A stretch of 64,000 nucleotides of DNA from JAEUHO01 sp046350655 (GTDB lineage: Bacteria; Planctomycetota; PLA2; JAEUHO01): the NCBI GenBank assembly GCA_046350655.1, contig JAXMAB010000005.1:620001-684000 (forward strand), in the 5' to 3' direction. Position 1 is the stretch's first letter; every line of letters starts with the position of its first letter. Below the pieces are notes generated by a model. That model saw only the letters and a list, made by a program, of their open reading frames with translations. It ran no database searches and had not been told where the DNA came from. Made by a program: the position numbers and the translations under genes. This document shows positions 51,437 to 59,763 of the stretch, piece by piece.

Positions 51437-54244
51437 TCAGTGCGCTTCGGCCCAGTTGGGGCCGACGCCCACGTCGACGACGATCGGGACCGTGACCTCG
51501 AGCGCGGAGGACATCTCCTTCTTGACGAGCGCGGTCAAGCGGTCGACTTCGTCGGGCGGGACCTCGAAGTCGAGCTCGTCGTGCACCTGGAGGAGCATGC
51601 GGGCGCGGAAGCCCTCCTTCGTGAGGCGGCGGTCGATGCGGACCATCGCGAGCTTGATGAGGTCGGCGGCCGTGCCCTGGATCGGCGTGTTGACCGCGAC
51701 GCGCTCGGCGCCCGAGCGGAGGCGAGGGTCCTCACTCGTGAGGTCGGGAAGGTAGCGGCGGCGGCCAAGCATCGTCGCGACGTAGCCCGTGCGGCGCGCG
51801 GCCTCGACCGTCTCGGCCTCGAAGGCCTTCACGCGCGGGTAGGCCTTGAAGTACGCGTCGATGAAGCCTTCGGCCTCGGCCATCGTGACGCCGGTCTCGG
51901 CGGCGAGACGCTGCGCGCCCATGCCGTAGATGATGCCGAAGTTGATCGCCTTCGCGTTCGAGCGCATGTCGGGCGTCACCGCCTTCGGCTCGACGCCGAA
52001 GATCTTCGCGGCGGTGGAGCGGTGCACGTCCTCGCCGGCGAGGAAGGCGGCCTGGAGGCCGGGGTCGCCCGCGAGGTGCGCGAGCAGGCGGAGCTCGATC
52101 TGGCTGTAGTCGGCCGAGAGCAGCTTCCAGCCCGGCTCGGGCACGAACGCGGTGCGGATCGCGCGGCCGTCGTCGCCGCGGGCGGGGATGTTCTGGAGGT
52201 TCGGGTCGCTCGACGAGAGGCGGCCCGTGGCGGCGCCCGTGAGGTGGAACGTCGTGTGGATGCGACCGGTTCGCGGGTTGACCTCCTCGGGGAGCGGGTC
52301 GACGTAGGTGTTCTTGAGCTTCGTGACGCCGCGCCACTCGAGGAGCTTCGCCGGGATCGGGTGGTGCTCCTTGAGCTCGTCGAGCGTGCCCTCGTCGGTG
52401 GAGTAGCCGGTGCCCTTCGCCGTGCGGCGCGGCTTCTTGCGGCCCGCGGCCTCGTGCAGCTTCAGCTTCTCGAAGAGGAGCTCCCCCACCTTCGCGTTGC
52501 TGCGCAGGTTGAAGACCTCGCCCGCGAGCTCGTGGATCTCCTTCTCGAGCCGCGCCGCGCGCGCCTCGAACTCCGCCGACAGGCGCGCGAGCACCTCGAG
52601 GTCGACGCGGATGCCCGTGCGCTCCATCTTCGCGAGCACGGGCAGCAGCGGCATGTCCACGTCGTGGAACACGCGGTCGACGCCGGCCTCGACGAGCTCG
52701 GGCGCGAGCAGCTCGCGCAGGCGCCACGTGCAATCGGCGTCCTCGCACGCGTACCGCGCCACCTTCTCGACGGGCACCTCGCGCATCGTGATCTGGTTCT
52801 TGCCCGTCCCGATCAGCTCCTCCGTCGGGATCTTCTTGATGCCCAGCCGGTCGAGCGACATCGCGTCGAGGTTGTGCGTGCGCGCGTCGGGCCGCAGGTC
52901 GAAGTCGGCCACCATCGTGTCGAACGCCACGCCCTGGACGTCGACCGACACGGGCTCCTGGCACGCCAGCACGATCACGTCGTACTTCGCGTTCTGGCCC
53001 GTCTTCTCGATGGACGGGTCCTCGAGCACGGGTTTCAGACGCTTGAGCACCTCCGCCGCGTCGCCCGTGCGCGGCCCCTCCTCGTCGAAGAGGGAGCCCT
53101 CGGCGCGGTTGCGCTCGACCGCGCCGCCGAACATCGGCGGGTCGCGGTTCACCGGCACGTACCACGCCTCGCCCGCCTTCCACGAGAACGAGAGCCCCAC
53201 GAGCTCCGCGCGCGTCGGGTGCACCGAGGTCGTCTCGGTGTCGAGCGCGAAGCCGCCCTTGCCCTTGCGGGCCTTGAGCAGCTTCACGAGCGCGTCGAGG
53301 TCCTTCGCGCTCTCGACCGTGTGGTAGGCCTGGGCCACCGCCGGCGCGCCCTCCACCGGCAACGCCTGGAAGCGGTCCGTGAACTCGAGCGCCTGGTAGG
53401 CCTCGCGCAGCATCGGCACGTCGAGGTCCTTGCGCGCGAGGTGGTCCCAGTCGGCGTGCAGCGGCACCGCCGTGTCGATCGTCACGAGGCGCTTGCTGAG
53501 GCGCGCGAGGTGCGCGTGCTCCACGAGCCGCGCCGACAGCGCCTTCTTCGGGATCGTCGGCGCCGCCTCGAGCACCTGCTCCACCGCGCCGTACGTCTGC
53601 ACGAGCTCGATGGCCGTCTTCTCGCCGACGCCGGGCACGCCGGGCACGTTGTCCGACGCGTCCCCCATCAGCGCGAGCACGTCGATCACGCGGTCCGGCG
53701 GCACACCGAACTTCTCGACCACCTTCGCCTCGTCCACGAGCTCGGGCATCGGCTCGCGCGGCTTCAAGAGGTTGTAGAGCTTCACGTGCGGGCCCACGAG
53801 CTGCGTCATGTCCTTGTCGCCGGACACGATCCACACGTCGTGGCCCTTCGCCGACTCGCGCCGCGCGAGCGTGCCGATCACGTCGTCGGCCTCGAACCCC
53901 GGCTCGCGCAGGAACGGGATGCCGAGCGCCTTCACGACCTTCTCGATCCAGCCCAGTTGGGGCACGAGGTCGTCGGGCATCTTCTCGCGCGTCGCCTTGT
54001 ATTCCGGGTACTCCTTGTGCCGGAACGTCGGCTCCTGCGCGTCGAACACCACCGCGATGCGCTCGGGCTTCTCCTGGTCGAGCACGCGGTCGAGCGTCAG
54101 GAGGAAGCCGAACACGGCGCTCGTCGGCAGGCCCTTCGAGGTCGTCAGGGGGTTCTTGACGAACGCAAAGTGCGCGCGGTACGCGAGCGCCATGCCGTCG
54201 AGGAGGAAGAGGCGGGACGAGCCTTGGGTCAGGGCGGGGGGCAC
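51437..54244 (-). CDS. polA: DNA polymerase I
   Basis: The 935-residue polymerase has a 5'-3' nuclease (about 1-300; LFLLDGMALAYRAHFAF, GFEADDVIGTLA, GDKDMTQLV, GDASDNVPGVPGVGEKTA), a 3'-5' proofreading domain with intact acidic residues (ALDTETTSVHP, GQNAKYDV, YACEDADCTW) and the polymerase domain (DYSQIELRLLAHLAGD, RSNAKAINFGIIYGMG, QVHDELDFEVP). It repairs DNA and removes Okazaki primers. Start is uncertain: GTG at 54242-54244 lies inside a GGAGGTG; the conserved nuclease begins about 10 residues later with SSRLFLLDG. The upstream extension of the open frame is not coding. A 26-codon copy of its 3' end lies at 48668. Confidence 0.95.
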   Translation of the reverse strand: MPPALTQGSSRLFLLDGMALAYRAHFAFVKNPLTTSKGLPTSAVFGFLLTLDRVLDQEKPERIAVVFDAQEPTFRHKEYPEYKATREKMPDDLVPQLGWIEKVVKALGIPFLREPGFEADDVIGTLARRESAKGHDVWIVSGDKDMTQLVGPHVKLYNLLKPREPMPELVDEAKVVEKFGVPPDRVIDVLALMGDASDNVPGVPGVGEKTAIELVQTYGAVEQVLEAAPTIPKKALSARLVEHAHLARLSKRLVTIDTAVPLHADWDHLARKDLDVPMLREAYQALEFTDRFQALPVEGAPAVAQAYHTVESAKDLDALVKLLKARKGKGGFALDTETTSVHPTRAELVGLSFSWKAGEAWYVPVNRDPPMFGGAVERNRAEGSLFDEEGPRTGDAAEVLKRLKPVLEDPSIEKTGQNAKYDVIVLACQEPVSVDVQGVAFDTMVADFDLRPDARTHNLDAMSLDRLGIKKIPTEELIGTGKNQITMREVPVEKVARYACEDADCTWRLRELLAPELVEAGVDRVFHDVDMPLLPVLAKMERTGIRVDLEVLARLSAEFEARAARLEKEIHELAGEVFNLRSNAKVGELLFEKLKLHEAAGRKKPRRTAKGTGYSTDEGTLDELKEHHPIPAKLLEWRGVTKLKNTYVDPLPEEVNPRTGRIHTTFHLTGAATGRLSSSDPNLQNIPARGDDGRAIRTAFVPEPGWKLLSADYSQIELRLLAHLAGDPGLQAAFLAGEDVHRSTAAKIFGVEPKAVTPDMRSNAKAINFGIIYGMGAQRLAAETGVTMAEAEGFIDAYFKAYPRVKAFEAETVEAARRTGYVATMLGRRRYLPDLTSEDPRLRSGAERVAVNTPIQGTAADLIKLAMVRIDRRLTKEGFRARMLLQVHDELDFEVPPDEVDRLTALVKKEMSSALEVTVPIVVDVGVGPNWAEAH

Positions 54245-54361
54245 CTCCGGAGGGTACCCGTACGGGCCCCCGGGAGGGGGAGCAGGGCAGGGTCGGGGCA
54301 GGGTCGTTTCGGGGTCGCGGTCCACCTCTCCGGGACGCGAGGCCCGCTGGCCCGCGACCAG

Positions 54362-54462
54362 ACGCGCCAATCGGTGCCGGACACCATCTGGCGCGTTTGC
54401 CGACCGGTCGGCCGCTCCCGACGCCAGACGCGCCATTTGGTGCCGGACACCGGATGGCGGGA
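54362..54462. repeat. Two palindromes of the GCCGGACACC family
   Basis: Copy 1 (54362-54396) has arms ACGCGCCA and TGGCGCGT around ATCGGTGCCGGACACCATC. Copy 2 (54428-54462) has GACGCGCCA/TGGCGGG arms around a GGTGCCGGACACC core. They lie in the divergent region between polA and the unknown gene at 54522. The core GTGCCGG is shared with the other palindrome families. Confidence 0.85.
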
Positions 54463-54521
54463 TTGGTGGGCGGCTGCGGTCCCGAGGTGCGCGGGCCGGG
54501 CCGCGGGGCAGAATCGCCGCG

Positions 54522-56060
54522 ATGGCCCCCCCGCCCGACGACGACCGCCCCGCCCACGAGCCGCCGCCGACGGGCCCCGAGTTCTTCCTCACGAAGGACC
54601 GGGCCAAGCGGTTCGTGTTCCGGCTGACCGCGGTGCGCAAGGAGCGCTCGTCGTTCTACAAGGCCGCCGCCATCGGCATGACGTCGTTCGCCGAGGCCGT
54701 GCCCGCGCTCCTCGCGATCGAGGAGGACATGGCGACGACGGTGGACGACGTCCTGCGCGGCCGTCTCCGCGACCGCGAGCGCGGCGAGACGGAAATCCCG
54801 TTCGTCGTGGCGCTCGAGGGCGTGCTCGAGCGCACGCGGCGCGCGCGCGTGCTCGAGCAGGCGCGTCGGTCGGGCCGCGTCGCGAACGCGTGGGCCCAGG
54901 AGCGCGTCCTCGCGCTGCTCGACGACGCGGTGCGGCGGCTCGACGCGTTCTCGACGGTGTACGACGCGGAGCGGTTCCTCGCGTTGCCCGCGTCCACCGA
55001 GGTCGGGCGCATCCTGACGCAGGTGGAGGAGGACGCCGCGATCGACCATCTGCCCGCCGTGCCCACGGAACGGGCCGGGCCTCGCGGTCCCGCGACGGAT
55101 GGCCGCGTCCCGAGGCTCGTGACCTCGGCGGACGCGCTCGACGACCTGCTGCGGGCCGCGCGGGCGGAGGTCGTGGGGACGCAAGGCCCGTGGCGCGTCG
55201 AGAAGCCGACGCGGACGGCGCCGGTGGTGCTCGCGATCGGCGCGCGAGCGGCGGACGCGACGGGCGCGGCGCCGGACTCGCTCGCGGGCCCGGGCGAGGC
55301 GGCGGCGCGGACGGACCGCGCGGCGGCGGTGCTGAAGTTCGCGCACGGCATCGAGGTGACGCGCCTGTGGGACGCGGAGGGCGAGGTCGTCGGCGTCGCG
55401 GTGGGGCTCGTGGACCCGACGGGGGCGGCGGTCGAGAAGGTGGTGGCCGCGACGACGGCGACGGCCGACGTCGCGTTGCCGCCGGACGACGAGGCGGCGA
55501 TGCGGGCCTACCTCGTGGCGCGGCAGAAGGCGGCGGACCCGCTGTCGCCGGGGCACCTCGTCGCGGCGATGGGGTTGTTCAAGGCGGTGGACCGCGCGCT
55601 CGAGCGGACGCTGCGGCCCGTGGTCGAGGGGTCGGGGGCGGGCGTGGTGGCGCGGGCGGTGCCGCGGGAGGACTCGCGGAAGGCGCCGGTGCGTCGCGAG
55701 GTGGCGGCGGCGCTCGGCGAGGCGGTGCCCGGGCTGCCGGTGCAGCGCGCGACGGAGGTGCTCGATGCGGTGGCGAGCGGGAAGGTGCCCGCGAGCGCGT
55801 TGCGGCCGCCGGACGTCGGGATCGTGCTGTTGGTGCTGGGGCGGGCGTGGGGCGGGAACCGGCCGTTCGGCGAGCCGCTGCTGGCGCCGACGGCGTGGAC
55901 GCCCGACGACGCGGTCGCGGCGGCGAAGGCCGCGGTGCGGCTGGCGGCCGTCCGGGCCGACCTCGAGAAGCAGCGGGACCCCGGCGAGGGGTGGGCGGAC
56001 GGATTCCAGGGGGCGGCGGTGACGCTCCTGACGCTCCTGGCCCGCGTCCGCCGGAACTGA
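54522..56060 (+). CDS. Protein of unknown function upstream of clpP
   Basis: The 512-residue protein has no signal peptide or membrane segment. The start EFFLTKDRAKRFVFRLTAVRKERSSFYKAAAIGMTSFAEAVPALLAIEEDMATTVDDVLRGRL is helical and charged; the centre is Ala-rich; the region DAVASGKVPASALRPPDVGIVLLVLGRAWGG near the C terminus is well structured. No family is recognised. DNA inside it carries an exact iterated 10-mer (55077) and a variant (55181) in frame. It is divergent from polA and ends 71 nt before a ClpP family gene. ATG 54522. Confidence 0.65.
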   Translation: MAPPPDDDRPAHEPPPTGPEFFLTKDRAKRFVFRLTAVRKERSSFYKAAAIGMTSFAEAVPALLAIEEDMATTVDDVLRGRLRDRERGETEIPFVVALEGVLERTRRARVLEQARRSGRVANAWAQERVLALLDDAVRRLDAFSTVYDAERFLALPASTEVGRILTQVEEDAAIDHLPAVPTERAGPRGPATDGRVPRLVTSADALDDLLRAARAEVVGTQGPWRVEKPTRTAPVVLAIGARAADATGAAPDSLAGPGEAAARTDRAAAVLKFAHGIEVTRLWDAEGEVVGVAVGLVDPTGAAVEKVVAATTATADVALPPDDEAAMRAYLVARQKAADPLSPGHLVAAMGLFKAVDRALERTLRPVVEGSGAGVVARAVPREDSRKAPVRREVAAALGEAVPGLPVQRATEVLDAVASGKVPASALRPPDVGIVLLVLGRAWGGNRPFGEPLLAPTAWTPDDAVAAAKAAVRLAAVRADLEKQRDPGEGWADGFQGAAVTLLTLLARVRRN

Positions 56061-56131
56061 CCGCTCCCCCCCGGCCGAAACGGGCGCCCCCCCGTCCGGC
56101 CGCGTACGGTGGCGGCTTCGGAGGACCTGCC

Positions 56132-56722
56132 TTGTCCACCTTCGCCGCCCCGTCCGAGAAGAAGAAGAAGCCGGCCGACCCCATGCGCTGGGTCCGGCGG
56201 TCGCGTTCCGTCCTGATCTACGGCCCGATCGAGCCGAAGCTCACGAAGGAAGTGACGAGCCAGATGCTGCTGCTCGACGCGATGAGCCCGGTGAAGCCGA
56301 TCAAGGTCTACGTGAACAGCCCCGGCGGCGTCGCCGACGACGGCTTCGCGCTGTACGACCTCTTCCGGTTCGTGCGGGCCCCCGTCTACACGATCGTGAC
56401 GGGCATGGCCGCGAGCGCGGCGACGATCCTCATGCTCGGCGCCGAGCGCGGCCGCCGGCTGATCATGCCGCACGCGCGCGTGATGCTGCACCAGCCCAGC
56501 ACGATGATCCGCGGCACCGCGGCCGACATCGCCGTGAGCGCGAAGGAGCTCATCCGCCTCCGCAAGAAGGCGAACGACCTCTACGCGCGCGAGACGGGCC
56601 GCACCGTCGAGCAGATCGAGAAGGAGCTGGCCCGCGACTACTGGCTGTCGGCCGAGGAGGCCCTCCAGTACCGCATCGTGGACCGCATCGTCTCGAAGTT
56701 CGACCAGATCGAGAACGCGTAG
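56132..56722 (+). CDS. clpP: ATP-dependent Clp protease proteolytic subunit family protein
   Basis: The 196-residue protein has the ClpP fold and catalytic triad: Ser in TGMAASAATILMLGA, His in RVMLHQPSTMIRG and an Asp in ARDYWLSAEEALQYRIVD. YVNSPGGVADDGFALYD is the family's substrate-channel region. ClpP forms a barrel with an ATPase partner, which is not in this window. The start is TTG 56132 (FAAPSEKKKKP...), because a GGAGG lies eight bases before it; ATG 56183 would remove the basic lead. The charged KKKKP lead is unlike a standard propeptide. Confidence 0.88.
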   Translation: MSTFAAPSEKKKKPADPMRWVRRSRSVLIYGPIEPKLTKEVTSQMLLLDAMSPVKPIKVYVNSPGGVADDGFALYDLFRFVRAPVYTIVTGMAASAATILMLGAERGRRLIMPHARVMLHQPSTMIRGTAADIAVSAKELIRLRKKANDLYARETGRTVEQIEKELARDYWLSAEEALQYRIVDRIVSKFDQIENA

Positions 56723-56733
56723 CCCCGGTCGCC

Positions 56734-56981
56734 ATCCGCCAATGGATGCCGGTCGTTTATTGGCGGATCGGCGAACGCGCCAAACGGTGACGGACACCGA
56801 ATGGCGCGTCTGACGTCGCCGGCCACCGGGCCTCGCGTACCCCCGGGTCGGTTCCGCCAATAGATAGATGCCGGTCGTTTATTGGCGGATCGCAGCCCCC
56901 CCGCGTCGGTACGCGAGGCCCGGTCGCCGTTTGACCACGGGGCGATCCGCCAATGGATGCCGGTCGTTGATTGGCGGATCG
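56734..56981. repeat. Cluster of four palindromes between clpP and the sigma factor gene
   Basis: Three RAYT-type palindromes (56734-56770, 56852-56892, 56944-56981) and one GCCGGACACC-family copy (56775-56809, with a GTGACGGACACC core) lie in the gap between convergent genes. The second palindrome has a 4-nt duplication (TAGATAGATG). All three RAYT-type copies carry GATGCCGGTCG in the plus orientation. Iterated-motif copies lie between them (56827, 56913). Confidence 0.9.
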
Positions 56982-56998
56982 CGGCCCGACCGCCGCGG

Positions 56999-57598
56999 TC
57001 AGGTGCGCGAGAGGTCGGCCAGCGCCTTCTCGAGCGCGGCGTGCGCGCGGTTGAGGCGCGACTTCACGGTGCCCACGCTCGTGTCGAGGACCTCGGCCAG
57101 TTGCTCGTAGGACAGGTTCTCGAAGTAGCGGAGCACCGCGACCGCGCGGAGCTTCGGAGACAGGCGATCGAGGGCCGCCCGCACGCGGGCCTCGCGTTCC
57201 TCGCGCTGGCTGCGCTCCGCCGGGTCCTCCGCGGGCCCCGCCGTCCCCGGCCGCGACTCGACGACCTCGGCCTCGGCCTCCGCCGGGCCCCCCGACAGCG
57301 ACCGCGCCGGCCGCCGGGCCTGGCGTCGGCGGGCGTCGATCGCCGTGTTGACCGTGATCCGGTAGATCCACGACGTGAGCGACGCGTCGCCGCGGAACCC
57401 GTGGATGCGGTCGGCCAGGTGGAGGAACACCTCCTGCGTCACGTCCGCGGCGTCCGCGGCCGAGCCCAGCACCTTGTACGCGGTCCGGAACACGCGCTCG
57501 TGGTGCCGGTCGTACAGCGCGCCGAGCGCCTCGCGTCGCGCCTCGGGGTCGGGCGCGGAAAGGCCCCGGACCAGGTCGAGATCCGGGTCGAGGTCCAT
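56999..57598 (-). CDS. ECF-type RNA polymerase sigma factor
   Basis: The 199-residue protein has sigma region 2 (about 30-100; YDRHHERVFRTAYKVLGSAADAADVTQEVFLHLADR, SLTSWIYRITVNTAIDARRR) and region 4 (about 145-195; LSPKLRAVAVLRYFENLSYEQLAEVLDTSVGTVKSRLNRAHAALEKAL), separated by an Ala/Glu/Pro-rich linker of about 45 residues. No anti-sigma gene is next to it. ATG 57596-57598. It is divergent from the DsrE-like pair. Confidence 0.92.
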   Translation of the reverse strand: MDLDPDLDLVRGLSAPDPEARREALGALYDRHHERVFRTAYKVLGSAADAADVTQEVFLHLADRIHGFRGDASLTSWIYRITVNTAIDARRRQARRPARSLSGGPAEAEAEVVESRPGTAGPAEDPAERSQREEREARVRAALDRLSPKLRAVAVLRYFENLSYEQLAEVLDTSVGTVKSRLNRAHAALEKALADLSRT

Positions 57599-57691
57599 GG
57601 GGTTCGCGCGGGTCGCCGGGGGGGAGGGCGGAACGTACCACGCGGGCCGCCGGGAGGCGGACCCGCGGGCGAGGGCCGTTACCCTTCCGTG

Positions 57692-58021
57692 ATGCCCGTC
57701 GCCGCCCCGCCCCTGCACCTGCTCGTGGCCGCCGCGCCCGGCGCGCCCGGGGCCGACGCGACGCTCGCGGACGCCGAGGCCGGGGCCCGTGCGGGCCTCG
57801 CGGTCCACGTGCTCTTCACCGAAGCGGGCCTCGCGTACCTGGCCACCGACTGGCCCCGCCGCCTGGCCGGCGCCGGCGTGGCGCTGTCGATGTGCGCGCG
57901 CAGCGCGCGGCTGCGGAAGGTGGACCCGGTGAAGGTCCTGTCGAGCGTGCGGTGGTCGTCGCTGACGGCGTTCCTGCGCGACCTGCCGGCCGAGGCCCGC
58001 CTGTGGAGCGTGTTCCCGTGA
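57692..58021 (+). CDS. DsrE/DsrF-like family protein, first of a pair
   Basis: The 109-residue protein looks like a DsrE-fold protein: LHLLVAAAPGAPGADATLADAEAGARAGLAVHVLFTEAGLAYLATDW, then GAGVALSMCARSARLRKVD with a Cys in the position where sulfur-relay members carry one, ending LWSVFP. DsrE/TusBCD proteins pass sulfane sulfur or act in hetero-oligomers. Its stop overlaps the next gene's GTG. DNA has two exact iterated 10-mers in frame (57792, 57825). Confidence 0.55.
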   Translation: MPVAAPPLHLLVAAAPGAPGADATLADAEAGARAGLAVHVLFTEAGLAYLATDWPRRLAGAGVALSMCARSARLRKVDPVKVLSSVRWSSLTAFLRDLPAEARLWSVFP

Positions 58022-58416
58022 TCGTCGGGGTGGTCGCGACGGCGGCGCTCGGCTCCCGCGACGCGACGGAGTACCTCCGCACGTTGGCGGCGTTCGTGGC
58101 GCTCGACCTCCCCGTTCGTGTGTTCGAAGTGGGCCCCGGCATCGGGGCGCTGTCGGGGGACGGCCGCGACCTCGAGCCCGACGGCGAGCACTACCTCGCG
58201 GCGCTGCGCGACGAAGGCGTGGCCATCGAGCCGGGGGCCGGTCTGCCGGCGGCGCTCGCGGCCGCGCGGGCGGTCCTCGTGTTCGCGGACCCGGCGCGCG
58301 CCGGGGTCCCGGCGGTGCTCACGCTGCGCCGCGGGCGCCCCCCCACCGCGGCCGACGTGGATGCGCTCGTTTCGGCCGGGCAGGTGCGTCTGGACGGGCT
58401 TGTTGGGGACCCGTGA
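58018..58416 (+). CDS. DsrE/DsrF-like family protein, second of a pair
   Basis: The 132-residue protein starts with GTG (VIVGVVATAALGSRDATEYLRTLAAFVALDLPVRVFEVGPG) and has a similar alpha/beta layout to its partner, with ALRDEGVAIEPGAGLPAALAAARAVLVFAD. The partner's conserved Cys is absent. The pair probably forms a hetero-oligomer. Family placement is by fold pattern and size only. Confidence 0.5.
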   Translation: MIVGVVATAALGSRDATEYLRTLAAFVALDLPVRVFEVGPGIGALSGDGRDLEPDGEHYLAALRDEGVAIEPGAGLPAALAAARAVLVFADPARAGVPAVLTLRRGRPPTAADVDALVSAGQVRLDGLVGDP

Positions 58417-58976
58417 AGACGTCGAAGCGGCCCATCGCGTGACGTCGAAAATCCTCAACATGGGCCCCAGAAGGGACTTGCGTGCGCCGGACTTCAGTCG
58501 CACCGGGGCTACGCCGATAGGGGGCGGCCGGGACGGACCGGCTGCTGCGCGCGACGCCGACGAGGCCTCGAACGCAGCGGTCGGGAAGGCCCGGCCGGTG
58601 ACCGGACGCGAGCAGGAGTCGCTCTCGCCGGGACCGAGACTTGGTTCGGGCCGGGGTTTTGCCCAGCAAGTAAAACTTCCACCACATCCCTAATCTCACA
58701 AGTCCCCTCGGTTCGGACTCGGCCCCGGTGAGCGCAAGCTTGCCGGGGCCACTTCATTTCCCGGGGACGCTCGCGGCGACCGGTTGCGGTCCGCGGTCGT
58801 GCTCCCGGGTACGCGAGGCCCGGTGGCCGGCGTCGGGGGCCGGCCTCGAGCCGGGACGGCTGAACGTGTGCGCCCGACCCAACGACGGGACGTCGTAAGG
58901 CGGTCGCGACCCATGTACGACACGTCGTATCTGGGTCGGGTGCGCCGCGGGTGGAGGGCGCGGATCGCCCGGGCCC
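58417..58976. other. Gene-free region with an unusually AT-rich part; possible RNA
   Basis: No gene is supported in these 560 nt. The part at about 58640-58710 (GGGGTTTTGCCCAGCAAGTAAAACTTCC...CACATCCCTAATCTCACAAG) is AT-rich against its surroundings. It precedes the 13-bp GCAA-loop hairpin at 58721-58750. An exact iterated 10-mer is at 58813. Neither RNase P RNA, tmRNA nor SRP RNA motifs were recognised. Confidence 0.55.
58721..58750 (+). terminator. 13-bp hairpin with GCAA tetraloop
   Basis: GGCCCCGGTGAGC (58721-58733) pairs along its whole length, with two G-T pairs, with GCTTGCCGGGGCC (58738-58750), closing a GCAA GNRA tetraloop. It is followed on the plus strand by ACTTCATTTCC, a weak T-rich stretch. 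It may end a transcript or form part of a structured RNA. Confidence 0.6.
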
Positions 58977-59633
58977 CTACTCGAAGGGGAAGTTGTCGCC
59001 GGCGGAGCCTTCGAGGTGGGCGACGTCGGAGAGGGTGCGGATCCGCCAGCCGTCGGCGGCCGGGATCAGCGTCGTCAGGGAGACGTTGGGGACGAGGAAG
59101 CGGCGCGGGGCGGTGATCGGCAGGCCGAGGAGGCGGTAGACGAGACCCTGGACGACGCCGCCGTGAGCGACGACGAGCAGCGGGCCCGGCGAGCCGGGGG
59201 CGCCGTGCGCGACAAGGGCGGCCCAGACGCGCGCGAAGAACTCGCCGCGGGTCTCGCCGCCGGCGGGCCTCGCGTCGGGGTCGCTCGACCGGAAACGCGT
59301 CGCGGTCTCCGGGTCGGAGACGAGGACGTCGGCGAACGTCTTGCCCTCCCACGCGCCGAGGTGCTGCTCGCGCAGCGCGGGGTCGGTGGTGACGGTCAGG
59401 CCGGTGGCCGCGGCGACGATGCGGGCCGTCTCGGCGGCGCGGACGAGGTCGCTCGAGACGATGCGGGCGAGGCCCGCGCTCCGCAGGCGTTCGGCGAGGC
59501 GGTGGGCCTGGGCGACGCCGACTTCGGTGAGGGGTACGTCGCGGTGGCCCTGCATCCGCCGTTCGAGGTTCCACGTCGTCTCGCCGTGCCGGGCGATCAG
59601 GACCACCGGTCGCGGGGCGTCGTTCGCAGCCAT
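58977..59633 (-). CDS. Histidine phosphatase family protein (phosphoglycerate mutase-like)
   Basis: The 218-residue protein has the RHG motif (LIARHGETTWNLERRMQGHRDVPLTEVGVAQA), the second Arg/Glu region (SSDLVRAAETARIV, LREQHLGAWEGKTFADV) and the second His in LLVVAHGGVVQGLVYRLLG. Members act as phosphatases or mutases of small molecules, for example alpha-ribazole phosphatase; this one's substrate is unknown. ATG 59631-59633. RAYT-type palindromes begin 30 nt upstream of its start. Confidence 0.9.
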   Translation of the reverse strand: MAANDAPRPVVLIARHGETTWNLERRMQGHRDVPLTEVGVAQAHRLAERLRSAGLARIVSSDLVRAAETARIVAAATGLTVTTDPALREQHLGAWEGKTFADVLVSDPETATRFRSSDPDARPAGGETRGEFFARVWAALVAHGAPGSPGPLLVVAHGGVVQGLVYRLLGLPITAPRRFLVPNVSLTTLIPAADGWRIRTLSDVAHLEGSAGDNFPFE

Positions 59634-59662
59634 CCTGCCCGAGCGTACGCGCCCCCCGGTCC

Positions 59663-59750
59663 GATCCGCCAATAGATGCCGGTCGTTTATTGGCGGGTCG
59701 AAGGTGAGCGGCCATCCGCCAATCGACGCCGGTCGATGATTGGCGGATCG
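59663..59750. repeat. Two RAYT-type palindromes downstream of the transposase gene
   Basis: Copies lie at 59663-59700 (GATCCGCCAAT arm, TATTGGCGGGTC arm) and 59714-59750 (ATCCGCCAAT / ATTGGCGGAT arms). Both have the TGCCGGTCG or CGCCGGTCG core in the plus orientation, 13 nt apart. They fill the gap between the histidine phosphatase start and the RAYT stop. Confidence 0.92.
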
Positions 59751-59763
59751 CCTCGCCAAGCGC

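Noticed and set aside
51440..56722. A 1760-codon frame fusing antisense polA with ClpP
   Set aside because: Only the last 196 codons are ClpP; GGAGG before TTG 56132 gives a proper start, and the earlier part is antisense to polA.
58417..58760. RNase P RNA, tmRNA, SRP RNA or a known riboswitch
   Set aside because: Neither strand shows their conserved motifs; GGGCAAAACC on the minus strand resembles one c-di-GMP riboswitch segment but the rest does not fit.
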